A program made the position numbers and the translations under genes. From Oscillospiraceae bacterium (GTDB taxonomy: Bacteria; Bacillota; Clostridia; Oscillospirales; Oscillospiraceae), in assembly GCA_030625685.1 (NCBI GenBank), contig DAOUQJ010000001.1:186001-250000 (forward strand): a DNA stretch of 64,000 bases. The letters are read 5' to 3'. Each line of letters begins with the position of its first letter. Positions within the stretch are counted from its first letter, which is position 1. Positions 34,899 to 43,886 of the stretch are shown piece after piece. The notes beneath the pieces were generated by a model, which did not search any database, was not told the origin of the DNA, and saw only the letters and a list, made by a program, of their open reading frames with translations.

Positions 34899-35462
34899 AT
34901 GACTAGAATCCTTCATCACATCAGCGATATCCTACAGGTAATTGCCCTATCTATTCCTGTGATTATTCTATTGCGTATGATACTGAGAAAAAAGACAACC
35001 CAAATCAATTGGTTCCATGAGACAGGACTTGTGCTCTTTGCCTCTTATCTTGTCGGTCTTTTTTCACAAACCTTTGTGTTTAATCTACAAAGAGATACAA
35101 CGGCGTTTCGCGTGAATCTCACCCCACTAAACAAATTAACTGAATTTGAGTACATTGTCATACGGGATGGCAACCTTTCCTACTTTTTTATTGAAATCTT
35201 GGGCAATATTCTCATGTTCTCCGTTATCGGCTTTCTATTGCCTCTGTTGTTTCAAAAATTAGGCTCAGCAAAACGTGTAATTTTGCTTTGTTTTCTCACT
35301 TCACTGACCATTGAACTCATTCAATTGGCTCTGCCCAGAGGCACTGACATTGACGATATTCTCATGAATACGCTCGGCGGCATTCTCGGCTACGCGCTAT
35401 ACCGTCTTTTCTATAAGCTCTTCCCCAAAGGTATGGCACGCTTTCATCAAAACACTCTTTGA
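34899..35462 (+). CDS. VanZ-family membrane protein
   Basis: The 187-residue protein has four or five membrane segments in the VanZ pattern: LVLFASYLVGLFSQTFVFNL, ILGNILMFSVIGFLLPLLF with the conserved GN, and LTIELIQLALPRGTDIDDIL with the conserved ExxQ and D-DD residues. VanZ gives low teicoplanin resistance in enterococci; chromosomal homologues are of unknown role in the envelope. TTAGGAG lies seven bases before the ATG and a terminator overlaps the stop. Confidence 0.9.
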   Translation: MTRILHHISDILQVIALSIPVIILLRMILRKKTTQINWFHETGLVLFASYLVGLFSQTFVFNLQRDTTAFRVNLTPLNKLTEFEYIVIRDGNLSYFFIEILGNILMFSVIGFLLPLLFQKLGSAKRVILLCFLTSLTIELIQLALPRGTDIDDILMNTLGGILGYALYRLFYKLFPKGMARFHQNTL

Positions 35463-35485
35463 GACAACCAAACGAAGGTTGTCTC
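35461..35485 (+). terminator. Terminator of the VanZ gene
   Basis: GAGACAACC and GGTTGTCTC arms, loop AAACGAA, then ATTTTTTC. Confidence 0.85.
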
Positions 35486-35623
35486 ATTTTTTCTTGATGA
35501 TTACAAAGCAATCCTTGGCTTCTTAACAATACATTTCTTCACAAAGTCTTAAAAAAGTAATCAAATCAGCTTAAACTATACCATATATACTAATCGTATC
35601 AACAATAAAAGGATTGAATACCT

Positions 35624-36457
35624 ATGAAAAGAACATTGATATACGGCAGTATCGCACTCATTGCCCTCATCGTGGGCAGTTTTATGCTGACAAAAAACAA
35701 TGACCCTCTCTTCACCAAAGAAAAAACGGTGTTTGGAATCAAACTCTATGCCACCGAAGGCGTATCCGATGAAAAACTGCAACACGCTGCCAATGTGATG
35801 GCAGAGTACTTAGACAATGATGAAGATGGCGAAGCAGACAATCCTGCCGTCGTTGCCAAAATGGTAGAAAACGGTGCCAGCATGGTCATCTTTACCGATC
35901 CACATGAGTCCGAACACAACATGCGCAAATTAGATGCGTTTATGAAAACGGTTAAAAATCCAGATGCTCTTCAAGATTTATACGATAGCGAAATCCATAT
36001 AAACTTCACCGCAAACGGTGTGTTCGATGCTACCTATGAAGAAGTCTTGCACTTAATTACCCATGTTGGTTATGCCAAGGTGTATCCCGAAGTGTTTGGA
36101 GAATATCCTGGAACAACTGTGGCAAATGCAATGGACAAAGCACGCGGTGGTCAGTTTATCAAAATCCCAGAACAATATCCAAGTTCAGCTTGGTATTCAT
36201 ACTATGATGAAACTGCTGACTACAGCACCATGGTTACAGAATATGTTTACTGGTCACTCACCTCTATCTTAGGCGCACAAGAGTTTGATGGACGATTGGA
36301 AGAAATCCAAGACGAATGGAAGCTCAACACAAAAGAAAAAGTCATGACGGTGGATGCACCCATCTATACCCTTCTAACAGATGAAACCTATCGTCTTCCC
36401 ACCATCTTGCCAGATGGCAATTATATGATAAACGACGAAACAGCTTCCCGAACATAA
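35624..36457 (+). CDS. Membrane-anchored protein with a possible HxxxH metal site
   Basis: The 277-residue protein has one N-terminal membrane or signal segment (about residues 5-22, no lipobox) and an external domain. It contains a calcium-loop-like EYLDNDEDGEADNPAVVA (about 64-81) and TYEEVLHLITHVGYAKVYPE (about 137-156), where EExxHxxxH suggests a metal-binding or metallopeptidase-like site. I recall similar uncharacterised proteins with the same two motifs in marine bacteria, but do not know a function. It is monocistronic. The active site is a suggestion from the motif only. Confidence 0.6.
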   Translation: MKRTLIYGSIALIALIVGSFMLTKNNDPLFTKEKTVFGIKLYATEGVSDEKLQHAANVMAEYLDNDEDGEADNPAVVAKMVENGASMVIFTDPHESEHNMRKLDAFMKTVKNPDALQDLYDSEIHINFTANGVFDATYEEVLHLITHVGYAKVYPEVFGEYPGTTVANAMDKARGGQFIKIPEQYPSSAWYSYYDETADYSTMVTEYVYWSLTSILGAQEFDGRLEEIQDEWKLNTKEKVMTVDAPIYTLLTDETYRLPTILPDGNYMINDETASRT

Positions 36458-36528
36458 AAAATTAGAACCCCTATTTAGATTGCTGCACAATTTTGATATT
36501 TTACTCACATAAAAAAAACACCATTCTG

Positions 36529-36577
36529 AGATATCTCCTTTTCGTTTCACATTTTAATGAAGCAAAAGGAGATGTCT
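36529..36577 (+). terminator. Terminator after the HxxxH protein gene
   Basis: AGATATCTCCTTTT and AAAAGGAGATGTCT pair with one G-T pair, followed by TTTTCC. Confidence 0.7.
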
Positions 36578-36735
36578 TTTCCTATTTCGTCAAAAAATCT
36601 TAATTATTTCTTTTTATTTTCTTTTACAAAACCCAATCAGGGTTTTGTTTTTTTTTGCTATTCTTAAGGCATCCACAAACACTCAAGTAGCGCAACAAAA
36701 AACAAATATAAAAAACCATCCAAAGAAGGTGATGT

Positions 36736-37437
36736 ATGATGCCTCCCATAAATAAATGGACTGAAACAAACAAGACAACCTCAGTTCTTACGTCTGGCGC
36801 TACTTCTTTCGTAGCGAAGGAACCACACCCATCAAGTGACAATACAAGTTCCGCAAAAAATTGCGTGCCATTGGTGCAAATCTTACCCTTTGTGGGGCTG
36901 CTACTTTGCACCGCGCTCATGGTCTATGCATATCAAATCGGTCTTTTCTCATCTTTAGAAAGTCTACAAGCATTTGTTATTCAGGCTGGTTTGCTTGCGC
37001 CCATAATATTCATCCTCCTTCAAATCGTCCAAGTTGTCATTCCCATCGTGCCGGGCGGCCTCACCTGTGTGGCAGGTGTCCTGCTATTCGGTCCATCGCT
37101 CGGCTTTTTGTATAACTATGTGAGCATCTGCGCAGGTTCTCTACTCGTGTTTGCCATCTCCAGAGCCTATGGCTGTTCCATTTTACATATGCTTTTTCCA
37201 CGTAAGATGATAGAAAAATATCACCAGTGGACAGCAGAGAAAAACCGATTTTCCAAGCTTTTCACCTATGCTATCGTGTTTCCCGTTGCCCCTGATGATT
37301 TTCTTTGTTATTTGGCAGGCACAACAACGATGTCATTTCGAAGATTTACCACCATCATCTTATTGGGAAAACCGCTGCCAATCTTCATCTATGGTATTGG
37401 TTTGGCAAGCATTATCAGCAACATCTTATCATTTTAA
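36736..37437 (+). CDS. TVP38/VTT-domain membrane protein
   Basis: The 233-residue protein begins with about 45 polar residues and then five or so membrane segments of the VTT (DedA-like) domain. Landmarks are VVIPIVPGGLTCVAGVLLFG (about residues 105-124) and the re-entrant FPVAPDDFLCYLAGTTTMSF. The family is thought to scramble or transport lipids. AAGGTGAT lies before the ATG. The gene is 18 bases from the glycosyltransferase gene, which supports a shared role in envelope lipid or glycolipid handling. Confidence 0.88.
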   Translation: MMPPINKWTETNKTTSVLTSGATSFVAKEPHPSSDNTSSAKNCVPLVQILPFVGLLLCTALMVYAYQIGLFSSLESLQAFVIQAGLLAPIIFILLQIVQVVIPIVPGGLTCVAGVLLFGPSLGFLYNYVSICAGSLLVFAISRAYGCSILHMLFPRKMIEKYHQWTAEKNRFSKLFTYAIVFPVAPDDFLCYLAGTTTMSFRRFTTIILLGKPLPIFIYGIGLASIISNILSF

Positions 37438-37455
37438 TTTAAAGGAGAGTTTATC

Positions 37456-38493
37456 ATGTTCGTTCAACTCTATCGAGGAAATTATAATACAGTGAAAAAA
37501 AGCGGTGTAGGCAAAGCCATCTTACACCAAGAACAAATGCTCCAATCCGTAGGCGTCCCCACCAGCCACAAATGGTCAGCGGAGACCGATATTGTTCACA
37601 TCAACACGGTTTTGCCAGACGCTGTCTTCCATGCTCTCAGAGCCAAAATAGCAAAAAAACACGTGGTGTATTACGGTCACTCCACTATGGATGACTTCAA
37701 ACACTCGTTCAAGGGCTCAACCCTATTTGCACCCTTATTCAAATCATGGATTACCTTTTGCTACAATCTAGGGGATGTCATATTGACTCCAACAGAATAT
37801 TCTCAAAAGATTTTAGAAAGTTACCCCATCAAAAAGCCCATTTACGCCATTTCCAACGGGATTGATACCGAATTTTTTGCCCCTCATCACACAAGACGAG
37901 AAGCATTTCGCCAAACGTATCAGCTAACAAAAGACGATAAAGTTGTTATTTCCGTTGGACATTGGATAGAACGCAAAGGCGTCTTAGATTTTATTAATTT
38001 GGCACGCGCCATGCCACACACAAAATTCATTTGGTTCGGACACACCAACCTAAATCTGGTTCCAAAGCACATCGCCACTGCCATTGCTAATGCACCTGAA
38101 AATTTACACTTTGCAGGATATGTGGAAAAAGAAGCCCTGCGCGATGCCTACTGCGGTGCGGATGTCTTTGCGTTCATGAGTTACGAAGAAACAGAAGGCA
38201 TTGTCGTCTTGGAAGCATTGGCTTGTCAAATTGACACAGTAGTGCGTGACATTGGCGTATATGATGGTTGGCTTTGTGATGGCGAAACCGTATACAAAGC
38301 AAAGAACAACAATGACTTCCAAGAAAGGGTCAGCTCTCTTCTAGAACGCACATGCCCCTCTCTCAAAATACAAGGGCATGCCGTTGCCAAAGCACGGACA
38401 CTAGATAGCATGGGAGAAAAACTTCTTCACATCTATCAAACCGAAGGATTTTCTGCTTCATCCAATAAAGCCCCTGCACTGGCTCATGCATAA
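37456..38493 (+). CDS. Family 4 glycosyltransferase
   Basis: The 345-residue protein is a GT-B fold enzyme. It begins VQLYRGNYNTVKKSGVGKAI, with the Gly-rich donor-side loop, then YAISNGIDTEFFAPH linking the domains, VISVGHWIERKGVLDFINLA in the C-terminal domain and the catalytic EETEGIVVLEALAC with the ExxxxxxxE retaining motif. The start resembles the diacylglycerol glycosyltransferases of Bacillota (CpoA-like). Its coupling to a VTT protein fits a glycolipid role, but this is inferred. AAAGGAG lies before the ATG. Confidence 0.85.
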   Translation: MFVQLYRGNYNTVKKSGVGKAILHQEQMLQSVGVPTSHKWSAETDIVHINTVLPDAVFHALRAKIAKKHVVYYGHSTMDDFKHSFKGSTLFAPLFKSWITFCYNLGDVILTPTEYSQKILESYPIKKPIYAISNGIDTEFFAPHHTRREAFRQTYQLTKDDKVVISVGHWIERKGVLDFINLARAMPHTKFIWFGHTNLNLVPKHIATAIANAPENLHFAGYVEKEALRDAYCGADVFAFMSYEETEGIVVLEALACQIDTVVRDIGVYDGWLCDGETVYKAKNNNDFQERVSSLLERTCPSLKIQGHAVAKARTLDSMGEKLLHIYQTEGFSASSNKAPALAHA

Positions 38494-38576
38494 ACCCTCA
38501 CTACTCTTCTATCTATTTTGCTGTGACTATATCAAAATCACGCTACATTAAATAGGAATCAAAAAACTGCAAAAAA

Positions 38577-38603
38577 AATAAACCCAAAGATCTTGGGTTT
38601 ATT
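38577..38603. terminator. Bidirectional terminator between GT4 and GGDEF genes
   Basis: AATAAACCCAA and TTGGGTTTATT arms surround AGATC, with T-rich runs at either side. Confidence 0.7.
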
Positions 38604-38672
38604 TTACAATCTTATAATATTTGTTTCGCCCTAGCAAAGCCAATGATAAAAGTCATACACTTACGTACACCA

Positions 38673-40181
38673 TTACTTTCGCTCATTCTTAAGTGCATAC
38701 ATTTCGCTATCTGCTTTTTCAATGAGTTCCTTAAGGTGTTTTTCATCACTATAGCTTGCAATGCCACTACTCAAACTAACTTTGTAAACCTTCTGGCTAA
38801 CATCATTAAAGTCAATTATCTGCTTTTTTAATGATTGCACTATAAGTTGCGCTTCTTGATAGTTTTTCTCCCTCAAAACCATCAAAAATTCGTCGCCACC
38901 TACCCGAATAATGTAACTATTCTTAGGGATTACATTTTTCATGAGCATAGCTGCATCGGCAATCAAAGAATCTCCCATCGCATGCCCATACATATCATTA
39001 ATTGTCTTCAAATTGTCCATATCAATGTATACAAGTGAAAGTGTTAACGCTCCTGAACTAGCAGAAGAAAAATCCTCTTGAAGCATCATAAACCCTTTTT
39101 TTCTACTATGCGTACCTGTCATTTCATCAAAATTTGCATATAGCAACACTTTTTCATGCATACTTTCAATCTGTTCTAACATTTCATTGATGCTGCCTGA
39201 CAATTCAGCTATTTCATCTTCCCCATCATACTCGATTCTCTCTGAAGTATTCTCTAAAAATTTAATCTTTTTAATTTGCTTATTCAAATCCACAACTCTA
39301 TCTACAATTGCATACTTAAGTGATAAATCAAGTACAACACCTATGAGCAATATGATTACCGTAATCATAGTAACATTAATTACATTGTATTCATGTGCCA
39401 AATTTTGCACCCGATTTTCTAGTTGAAAATCCATAATCATACCATCTTCACTATTGAGAAAAGGTACTTCAATTCGCATTGTACTATATTGGCCTTCAAG
39501 ATGCGCAAGGCTTGCCACGATGCCATGCTCGCTTTCTTGTGTTGCAACTATAGTTTTCTCATCAAAGTAAACTTCAAACTCAACATTCAAGTCATACTGC
39601 AGTTGCTTTTGATAAGATTCGTCCATTTTTCTGACAAATGTCAGGCTTCCTTTCGGGATATTCGAAGATTCAGAATTGTTTAATGGTTTGGAAATAAACA
39701 TCATAGGACCTTCGTCAGATTTCAACATTCCAGATTCACCTTGAAATAATAAAAATTCCAACATTCGATTCTCTGACACTTCTGTAATCGTTTCACCATT
39801 ATAATATCCTGAATATAACACTTCATCCTCATCATTTGCCAATATAACATAATCTATGTTGAATAATTCATACACATCATCGACAAAGTTTTCATTGATG
39901 AATTCTTGATCAAACTGATCTAAAAGATTATACATGGCATCCCACTCTGCCCAATCGATTACTATTGTTTCTAAATCTTTCAGTTCATTGTTCAATTTTC
40001 GCAGCGTTTCCTCCATGTTCTCTTGAAACAACACTTCTTCCACTTGAAGATTTTTTCCATGATTAATATAATTTGTCAAACTTCCTCCAACAATCACAAA
40101 GAAAATTGTACTAATTATAATCAATACTCTCAGTTTGTTTTTTAATTTCATAATGCCCACACTTATCTCTTTCGCATTCAT
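38673..40181 (-). CDS. CHASE4-HAMP-GGDEF diguanylate cyclase
   Basis: The 502-residue protein has a membrane segment at about residues 17-38, an extracellular CHASE4-like sensor with the hallmark DWAEWDAMYNLLD, a second membrane segment (about 268-290), a HAMP-like linker and a C-terminal GGDEF domain. The catalytic IRVGGDEFLMVL is intact, so it should make cyclic di-GMP. No RxxD inhibitory site was located with confidence. The sensed signal is unknown. No strong ribosome binding site is seen at 40181; an ATG ten codons later (MKLKNK) is an alternative start. It is monocistronic. Confidence 0.9.
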   Translation of the reverse strand: MNAKEISVGIMKLKNKLRVLIIISTIFFVIVGGSLTNYINHGKNLQVEEVLFQENMEETLRKLNNELKDLETIVIDWAEWDAMYNLLDQFDQEFINENFVDDVYELFNIDYVILANDEDEVLYSGYYNGETITEVSENRMLEFLLFQGESGMLKSDEGPMMFISKPLNNSESSNIPKGSLTFVRKMDESYQKQLQYDLNVEFEVYFDEKTIVATQESEHGIVASLAHLEGQYSTMRIEVPFLNSEDGMIMDFQLENRVQNLAHEYNVINVTMITVIILLIGVVLDLSLKYAIVDRVVDLNKQIKKIKFLENTSERIEYDGEDEIAELSGSINEMLEQIESMHEKVLLYANFDEMTGTHSRKKGFMMLQEDFSSASSGALTLSLVYIDMDNLKTINDMYGHAMGDSLIADAAMLMKNVIPKNSYIIRVGGDEFLMVLREKNYQEAQLIVQSLKKQIIDFNDVSQKVYKVSLSSGIASYSDEKHLKELIEKADSEMYALKNERK

Positions 40182-40391
40182 ACTATTGCATATTTATAAA
40201 AAAACATCGCTGCACTCTTTGAAAATATCTATTAAAAGTATACGCCTAATTTAAACGTTTTTCTAGCCTTTTATTATATTTTTTCATAGTAATAGAGCAC
40301 ACAAGCTTCAAAATGCAAGTTCCTGCTAGACACCACACCATTTTGGGTGCTTTGCATGTTTTGAACTTTCTCTCTTTTATCCCATTTTTAA

Positions 40392-40414
40392 AACAGCCCC
40401 TCATCGGGACTGTT
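40392..40414 (-). terminator. Terminator after the 120-residue hypothetical gene
   Basis: AACAG-CCCC and GGGA-CTGTT arms form a short stem with T-rich flanks on both sides, just past the stop at 40423. Confidence 0.55.
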
Positions 40415-40422
40415 TTTTTGTA

Positions 40423-40785
40423 TCAATAATTTTTGGCAAGTTCAAACCCAGCGAGCCAATGCAGTTCATCATCCAATAATACCCCGTAATAATCTACATC
40501 TTCCACGATTTTATAAACCTCTACCAAATCACCAATCTTCACAGGATGCGGATGAGTTTCAGAAATCATCATGGCAACATCCCCTTCTACAATGCGTCGT
40601 TTTTCAGGTCTGCTTGGCGCAATTTCCGTATTGTGTACCCAGTGAAAATCTCCATTAGGCAGTTTCACCGCATATAATGTGCCAATGAGCCGACTTGTCA
40701 CGGTGCCAACCGTACCTGCTTCAAAATGTTCATGGGGAACTAAGGTCACAACCTCATCCCCTCGCTCAAATTGTTTGCTCTTCAA
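40423..40785 (-). CDS. Hypothetical protein with two SH3/KOW-like repeats
   Basis: The 120-residue protein seems to be two copies of a small beta-barrel. The first has RGDEVVTLVPHEHFEAGTVG and a YAVKLPNGDFHWVHNTEI end; the second has EGDVAMMISETHPHPVKIGD and YGVLLDDELHWLAGFEL. The shared V-x-L-x-(D/N)-x-(F/E)-L/H-W ending suggests an internal duplication. It is probably a small cytoplasmic binding protein. Function and family are unknown. GGGAGGTG lies before the ATG. Confidence 0.65.
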   Translation of the reverse strand: MKSKQFERGDEVVTLVPHEHFEAGTVGTVTSRLIGTLYAVKLPNGDFHWVHNTEIAPSRPEKRRIVEGDVAMMISETHPHPVKIGDLVEVYKIVEDVDYYGVLLDDELHWLAGFELAKNY

Positions 40786-40887
40786 AAAAATTCACCTCCC
40801 TAAAAACAGTGTATGAACTGCCAATAGGAAGGTGAGTCTAGTAATAAAGATTACCCTTTATGTCATTTTTATTGCGTCATAGTGGCA

Positions 40888-42630
40888 TCAGTCGAGCAAA
40901 CTTTGCACAATGCCGCGCTTGCAATCTACCGTGACGTGCATGCCGTCCTCTAAAATGCGCATGGCATCAATGGCGCCAGTGATGACCGCTTTTCCAGTGC
41001 TCAGCCCAACTACTGCAGCATGGCTAGCTTGTCCTGGTTCTTCCACCACAACTGCAGATGCTCTGTGAATGTAACTGAGCATATCGTTGTTCGTTCTCGG
41101 CACAACTAAGACATCGCCATCTTTGAATTTGAGTTTAATGTCATCCACATTGCGACAGATGCAAAGATTCCCATCTGCTGTATACTCTCCAATTCCAACA
41201 CCGGCTATGAGACAGCTTCCCACCAAATGTACTTTCATAACATTGGTTGTACCCGTAATGCCAGCAGGAATTCCCGCCGTAATGATTGCAATTTCACCAT
41301 CTTGCACAATGCCTTTTTGCTTCGTTGTTTCCACAGAAACGTCAATCATTTCATCGGTGCTTTCTGCATAGGGCATAAGCACTGGATTCACGCCCCAAAC
41401 GAGCGCCAATTTCCGCTGAATTTTTTCTTCCATGACACAAGCGATAATTGGAGTTTGTGGGCGATATTTGCTGATGCGAATGGCTGTTGCGCCACTTTTG
41501 GTCACAGAAATAATGGCACTTGCATTTGTATCGGTCGCGGTGGTGCAAGCCGCGTGTGCTGTGGCATCACTGATTCCCAAATGCGCATCAGTCGTCGCTT
41601 TGATCATACGTCCATAGTAATTAATGTCAGCTTCCGTGCGATTGGCAATCGCCGCCATGGTGCGCACCGACTCGACAGGATACTGCCCTGCAGCCGTCTC
41701 ACCAGAGAGCATGATGGCAGATGTGCCATCATACACAGCGTTGGCAACGTCGGTAATTTCTGCACGCGTTGGGCGCGGATTTGTCATCATGCTGTCGAGC
41801 ATTTGGGTTGCCGTGATAACCGTTTTCCCATTTTCCATTGCGCGAGCAATGATTTCTTTTTGTATGACTGGAATTTCGGTGAAATCGATTTCCACTCCCA
41901 TGTCCCCACGCGCAATCATCACGCCGTCTGCCACCGCCATAATTGAAGCGATGTTGTCAACGCCCTCTTGATTTTCAATCTTGGCTATAATTTGCATGTC
42001 ACCGCCGTTTTCTTCGATGAAACGGCGCACTTCCAAGACATCGTATTCATTACGGCAAAAGCTCGCAGCCACATAATCAAACTCTTCCTGCATCCCAAAC
42101 AAAATATCTTCTTTGTCCTGTTGGCTCATATAGGGCATCGAAAGGCGAACCCCAGGGACATTGACCCCTTTTCGGTCTTTGATTGGACCGCCATTTTCCA
42201 CCATACAGACAATGTCTGTATCTTTCACTTCCATCACACGCATACTGATGAGTCCGTCATCAAGCATGATGCGACTGCCTTTTTGCACGTCATACGGTAG
42301 TTCTTTATATGTGATAGAGCAAATATCCTTTGAGCCCATGATGTCTCTCGTTGTCAGAGTAAATGTTTGCCCATCCTCTAAATATTCTTTTTCATTCACA
42401 AAATGTCGCAGACGAATTTCAGGTCCCTTTGTATCGAGCAGCATCGCCACTGGCATATTTGCCTTTTCACTAGCCTCTTTAAGGCTATCCATTCGCATTT
42501 TATGGTCGGCATGTGTGCCATGTGAAAAGTTGAATCTCCCCACGTTCATGCCCGCTTCAATCATTCTTTGCAAGATGCCTGATGCATCTGTTGCAGGTCC
42601 TAAGGTACATACAATTTTCGTTTTTCTCAT
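40888..42630 (-). CDS. pyk: Pyruvate kinase with C-terminal PEP-utiliser domain
   Basis: Pyruvate kinase makes ATP and pyruvate from phosphoenolpyruvate. The 580-residue protein shows RKTKIVCTLGPATDASGILQ at the start, GRFNFSHGTHADH, the active-site lysine in IIAKIENQEGV and MIARGDMGVEI, and the TATQMLDSM motif. After the allosteric C-domain it has the PEP-utiliser swivelling domain (from about residue 495, ending in ASHAAVVGLSTGKAVITGA and VDCKRGIVQSLLD) typical of Bacillota enzymes. The ATG at 42630 is chosen because AAAGGAGG is well spaced. Confidence 0.97.
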   Translation of the reverse strand: MRKTKIVCTLGPATDASGILQRMIEAGMNVGRFNFSHGTHADHKMRMDSLKEASEKANMPVAMLLDTKGPEIRLRHFVNEKEYLEDGQTFTLTTRDIMGSKDICSITYKELPYDVQKGSRIMLDDGLISMRVMEVKDTDIVCMVENGGPIKDRKGVNVPGVRLSMPYMSQQDKEDILFGMQEEFDYVAASFCRNEYDVLEVRRFIEENGGDMQIIAKIENQEGVDNIASIMAVADGVMIARGDMGVEIDFTEIPVIQKEIIARAMENGKTVITATQMLDSMMTNPRPTRAEITDVANAVYDGTSAIMLSGETAAGQYPVESVRTMAAIANRTEADINYYGRMIKATTDAHLGISDATAHAACTTATDTNASAIISVTKSGATAIRISKYRPQTPIIACVMEEKIQRKLALVWGVNPVLMPYAESTDEMIDVSVETTKQKGIVQDGEIAIITAGIPAGITGTTNVMKVHLVGSCLIAGVGIGEYTADGNLCICRNVDDIKLKFKDGDVLVVPRTNNDMLSYIHRASAVVVEEPGQASHAAVVGLSTGKAVITGAIDAMRILEDGMHVTVDCKRGIVQSLLD

Positions 42631-42778
42631 CGCCATTCCTCCTTTATCATTCAGATGGTCTATATCCAAAAGACATAATCCTGTCATTCACTTCACATTA
42701 AGCAATAGGTCTTCTTTATCACATCTAGTTTACCCCATCAGAATAAAATTCAAATGAAATTGATGTAAAAAAGCGCCG

Positions 42779-43756
42779 TTATACATCTTCTCCTTCATGC
42801 TGAGCTACATTTTCCGCATCATTTTTCAGCATTTGCTCAAAATGAGCATCGAGTTGCTCAGCAAATTCCTGCGCCGCATTGTATCCCATCTTCTTATGAC
42901 GGTTATTCATCGCCGCCACTTCCACGATGATGGCAAGGTTCCGCCCTGTTTTCACTGGGATCGTAACCGCTGGAATTTTCTTATCTAAAATGGTGGTAAA
43001 TTCTTCATTCGTCCCCAAACGATCATAAAAGACGCCATCGTCCCAAGCCTCTAAATTGACCACCATATCAATGTCTTGTTCATCACGAATGGCACTCATG
43101 CCAAATAGTTGTCGTACATCCACAACACCAATGCCACGCAATTCGATATAGTGACGAATGAGAGCGGGTGCAGAGCCTATGATACGAGAGTCCACAGTGC
43201 GAATTTCAACCGCATCATCCGCCACCAAACGATGTCCGCGTTTGATGAGTTCAATCGCTGTTTCACTTTTACCTACACCAGATTCCCCAAAGATGAGAAC
43301 CCCTTCGCCATAGACTTCCACCAACACGCCGTGTCTTGTGATACGTGCAGCGAGGCGATTTTTCAGATTGTTGAGAAGGCGTGGCACAAATGCCGTCGCA
43401 AGTTCCTTTGAGCGCAAGACCGTGCGATCATAGCGCTCCGCCACTTGCAGTAACTCCTCTGGAATTTTCATGTTATTTGAGATGATGATGGCAGGAATCG
43501 GACGTGACAAAAGCCCATCAAAACTCTCAATACGTTTTTCTGAAGAAAGTGATTCAATATAACTCATTTCAACTTTTGCAATTACTTGTAGGCGTGTTGT
43601 ATCGTAATATTCAAAAAAACCAGTAAGCTGAAGCGCTGGACGGTTGATGTCTTCTGCATAAACGGGAATATTTTCATAGTTCTTTGCACCTCGAACCACT
43701 TCAAGCTGAAACTCCTCAATAATGGTTCCTAATTTCACATAATTCTGACTAGCCAT
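42779..43756 (-). CDS. hprK: HPr kinase/phosphorylase
   Basis: HprK phosphorylates Ser46 of HPr in response to fructose-1,6-bisphosphate and so controls carbon catabolite repression. The 325-residue protein has an N-terminal domain (about 1-125) and the kinase domain with P-loop VLIFGESGVGKSETAIELIK (about 150-169), HRLVADDAVEI and the K3-type signature MGYNAAQEF near the C-terminus. It is next to pyk on the same strand, 148 bases upstream, which links it to glycolysis genes. It has its own promoter. Confidence 0.97.
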   Translation of the reverse strand: MASQNYVKLGTIIEEFQLEVVRGAKNYENIPVYAEDINRPALQLTGFFEYYDTTRLQVIAKVEMSYIESLSSEKRIESFDGLLSRPIPAIIISNNMKIPEELLQVAERYDRTVLRSKELATAFVPRLLNNLKNRLAARITRHGVLVEVYGEGVLIFGESGVGKSETAIELIKRGHRLVADDAVEIRTVDSRIIGSAPALIRHYIELRGIGVVDVRQLFGMSAIRDEQDIDMVVNLEAWDDGVFYDRLGTNEEFTTILDKKIPAVTIPVKTGRNLAIIVEVAAMNNRHKKMGYNAAQEFAEQLDAHFEQMLKNDAENVAQHEGEDV

Positions 43757-43821
43757 TCTTCCATACCCTACCCTTTCATATGTTCAAACGTGCTGATTTT
43801 TATATTATTTCAAGTGTCTAC

Positions 43822-43851
43822 AGTATAACACAGGCATTTCTCATTTGGCAA
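43822..43851 (-). promoter_or_regulatory. Promoter of hprK
   Basis: On the minus strand TTGCCA, an 18-base spacer and TATACT precede the gene by about 65 bases. Confidence 0.55.
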
Positions 43852-43886
43852 AGATTTTCAGTTGCTCAACAAATAGGGAATTTCTC

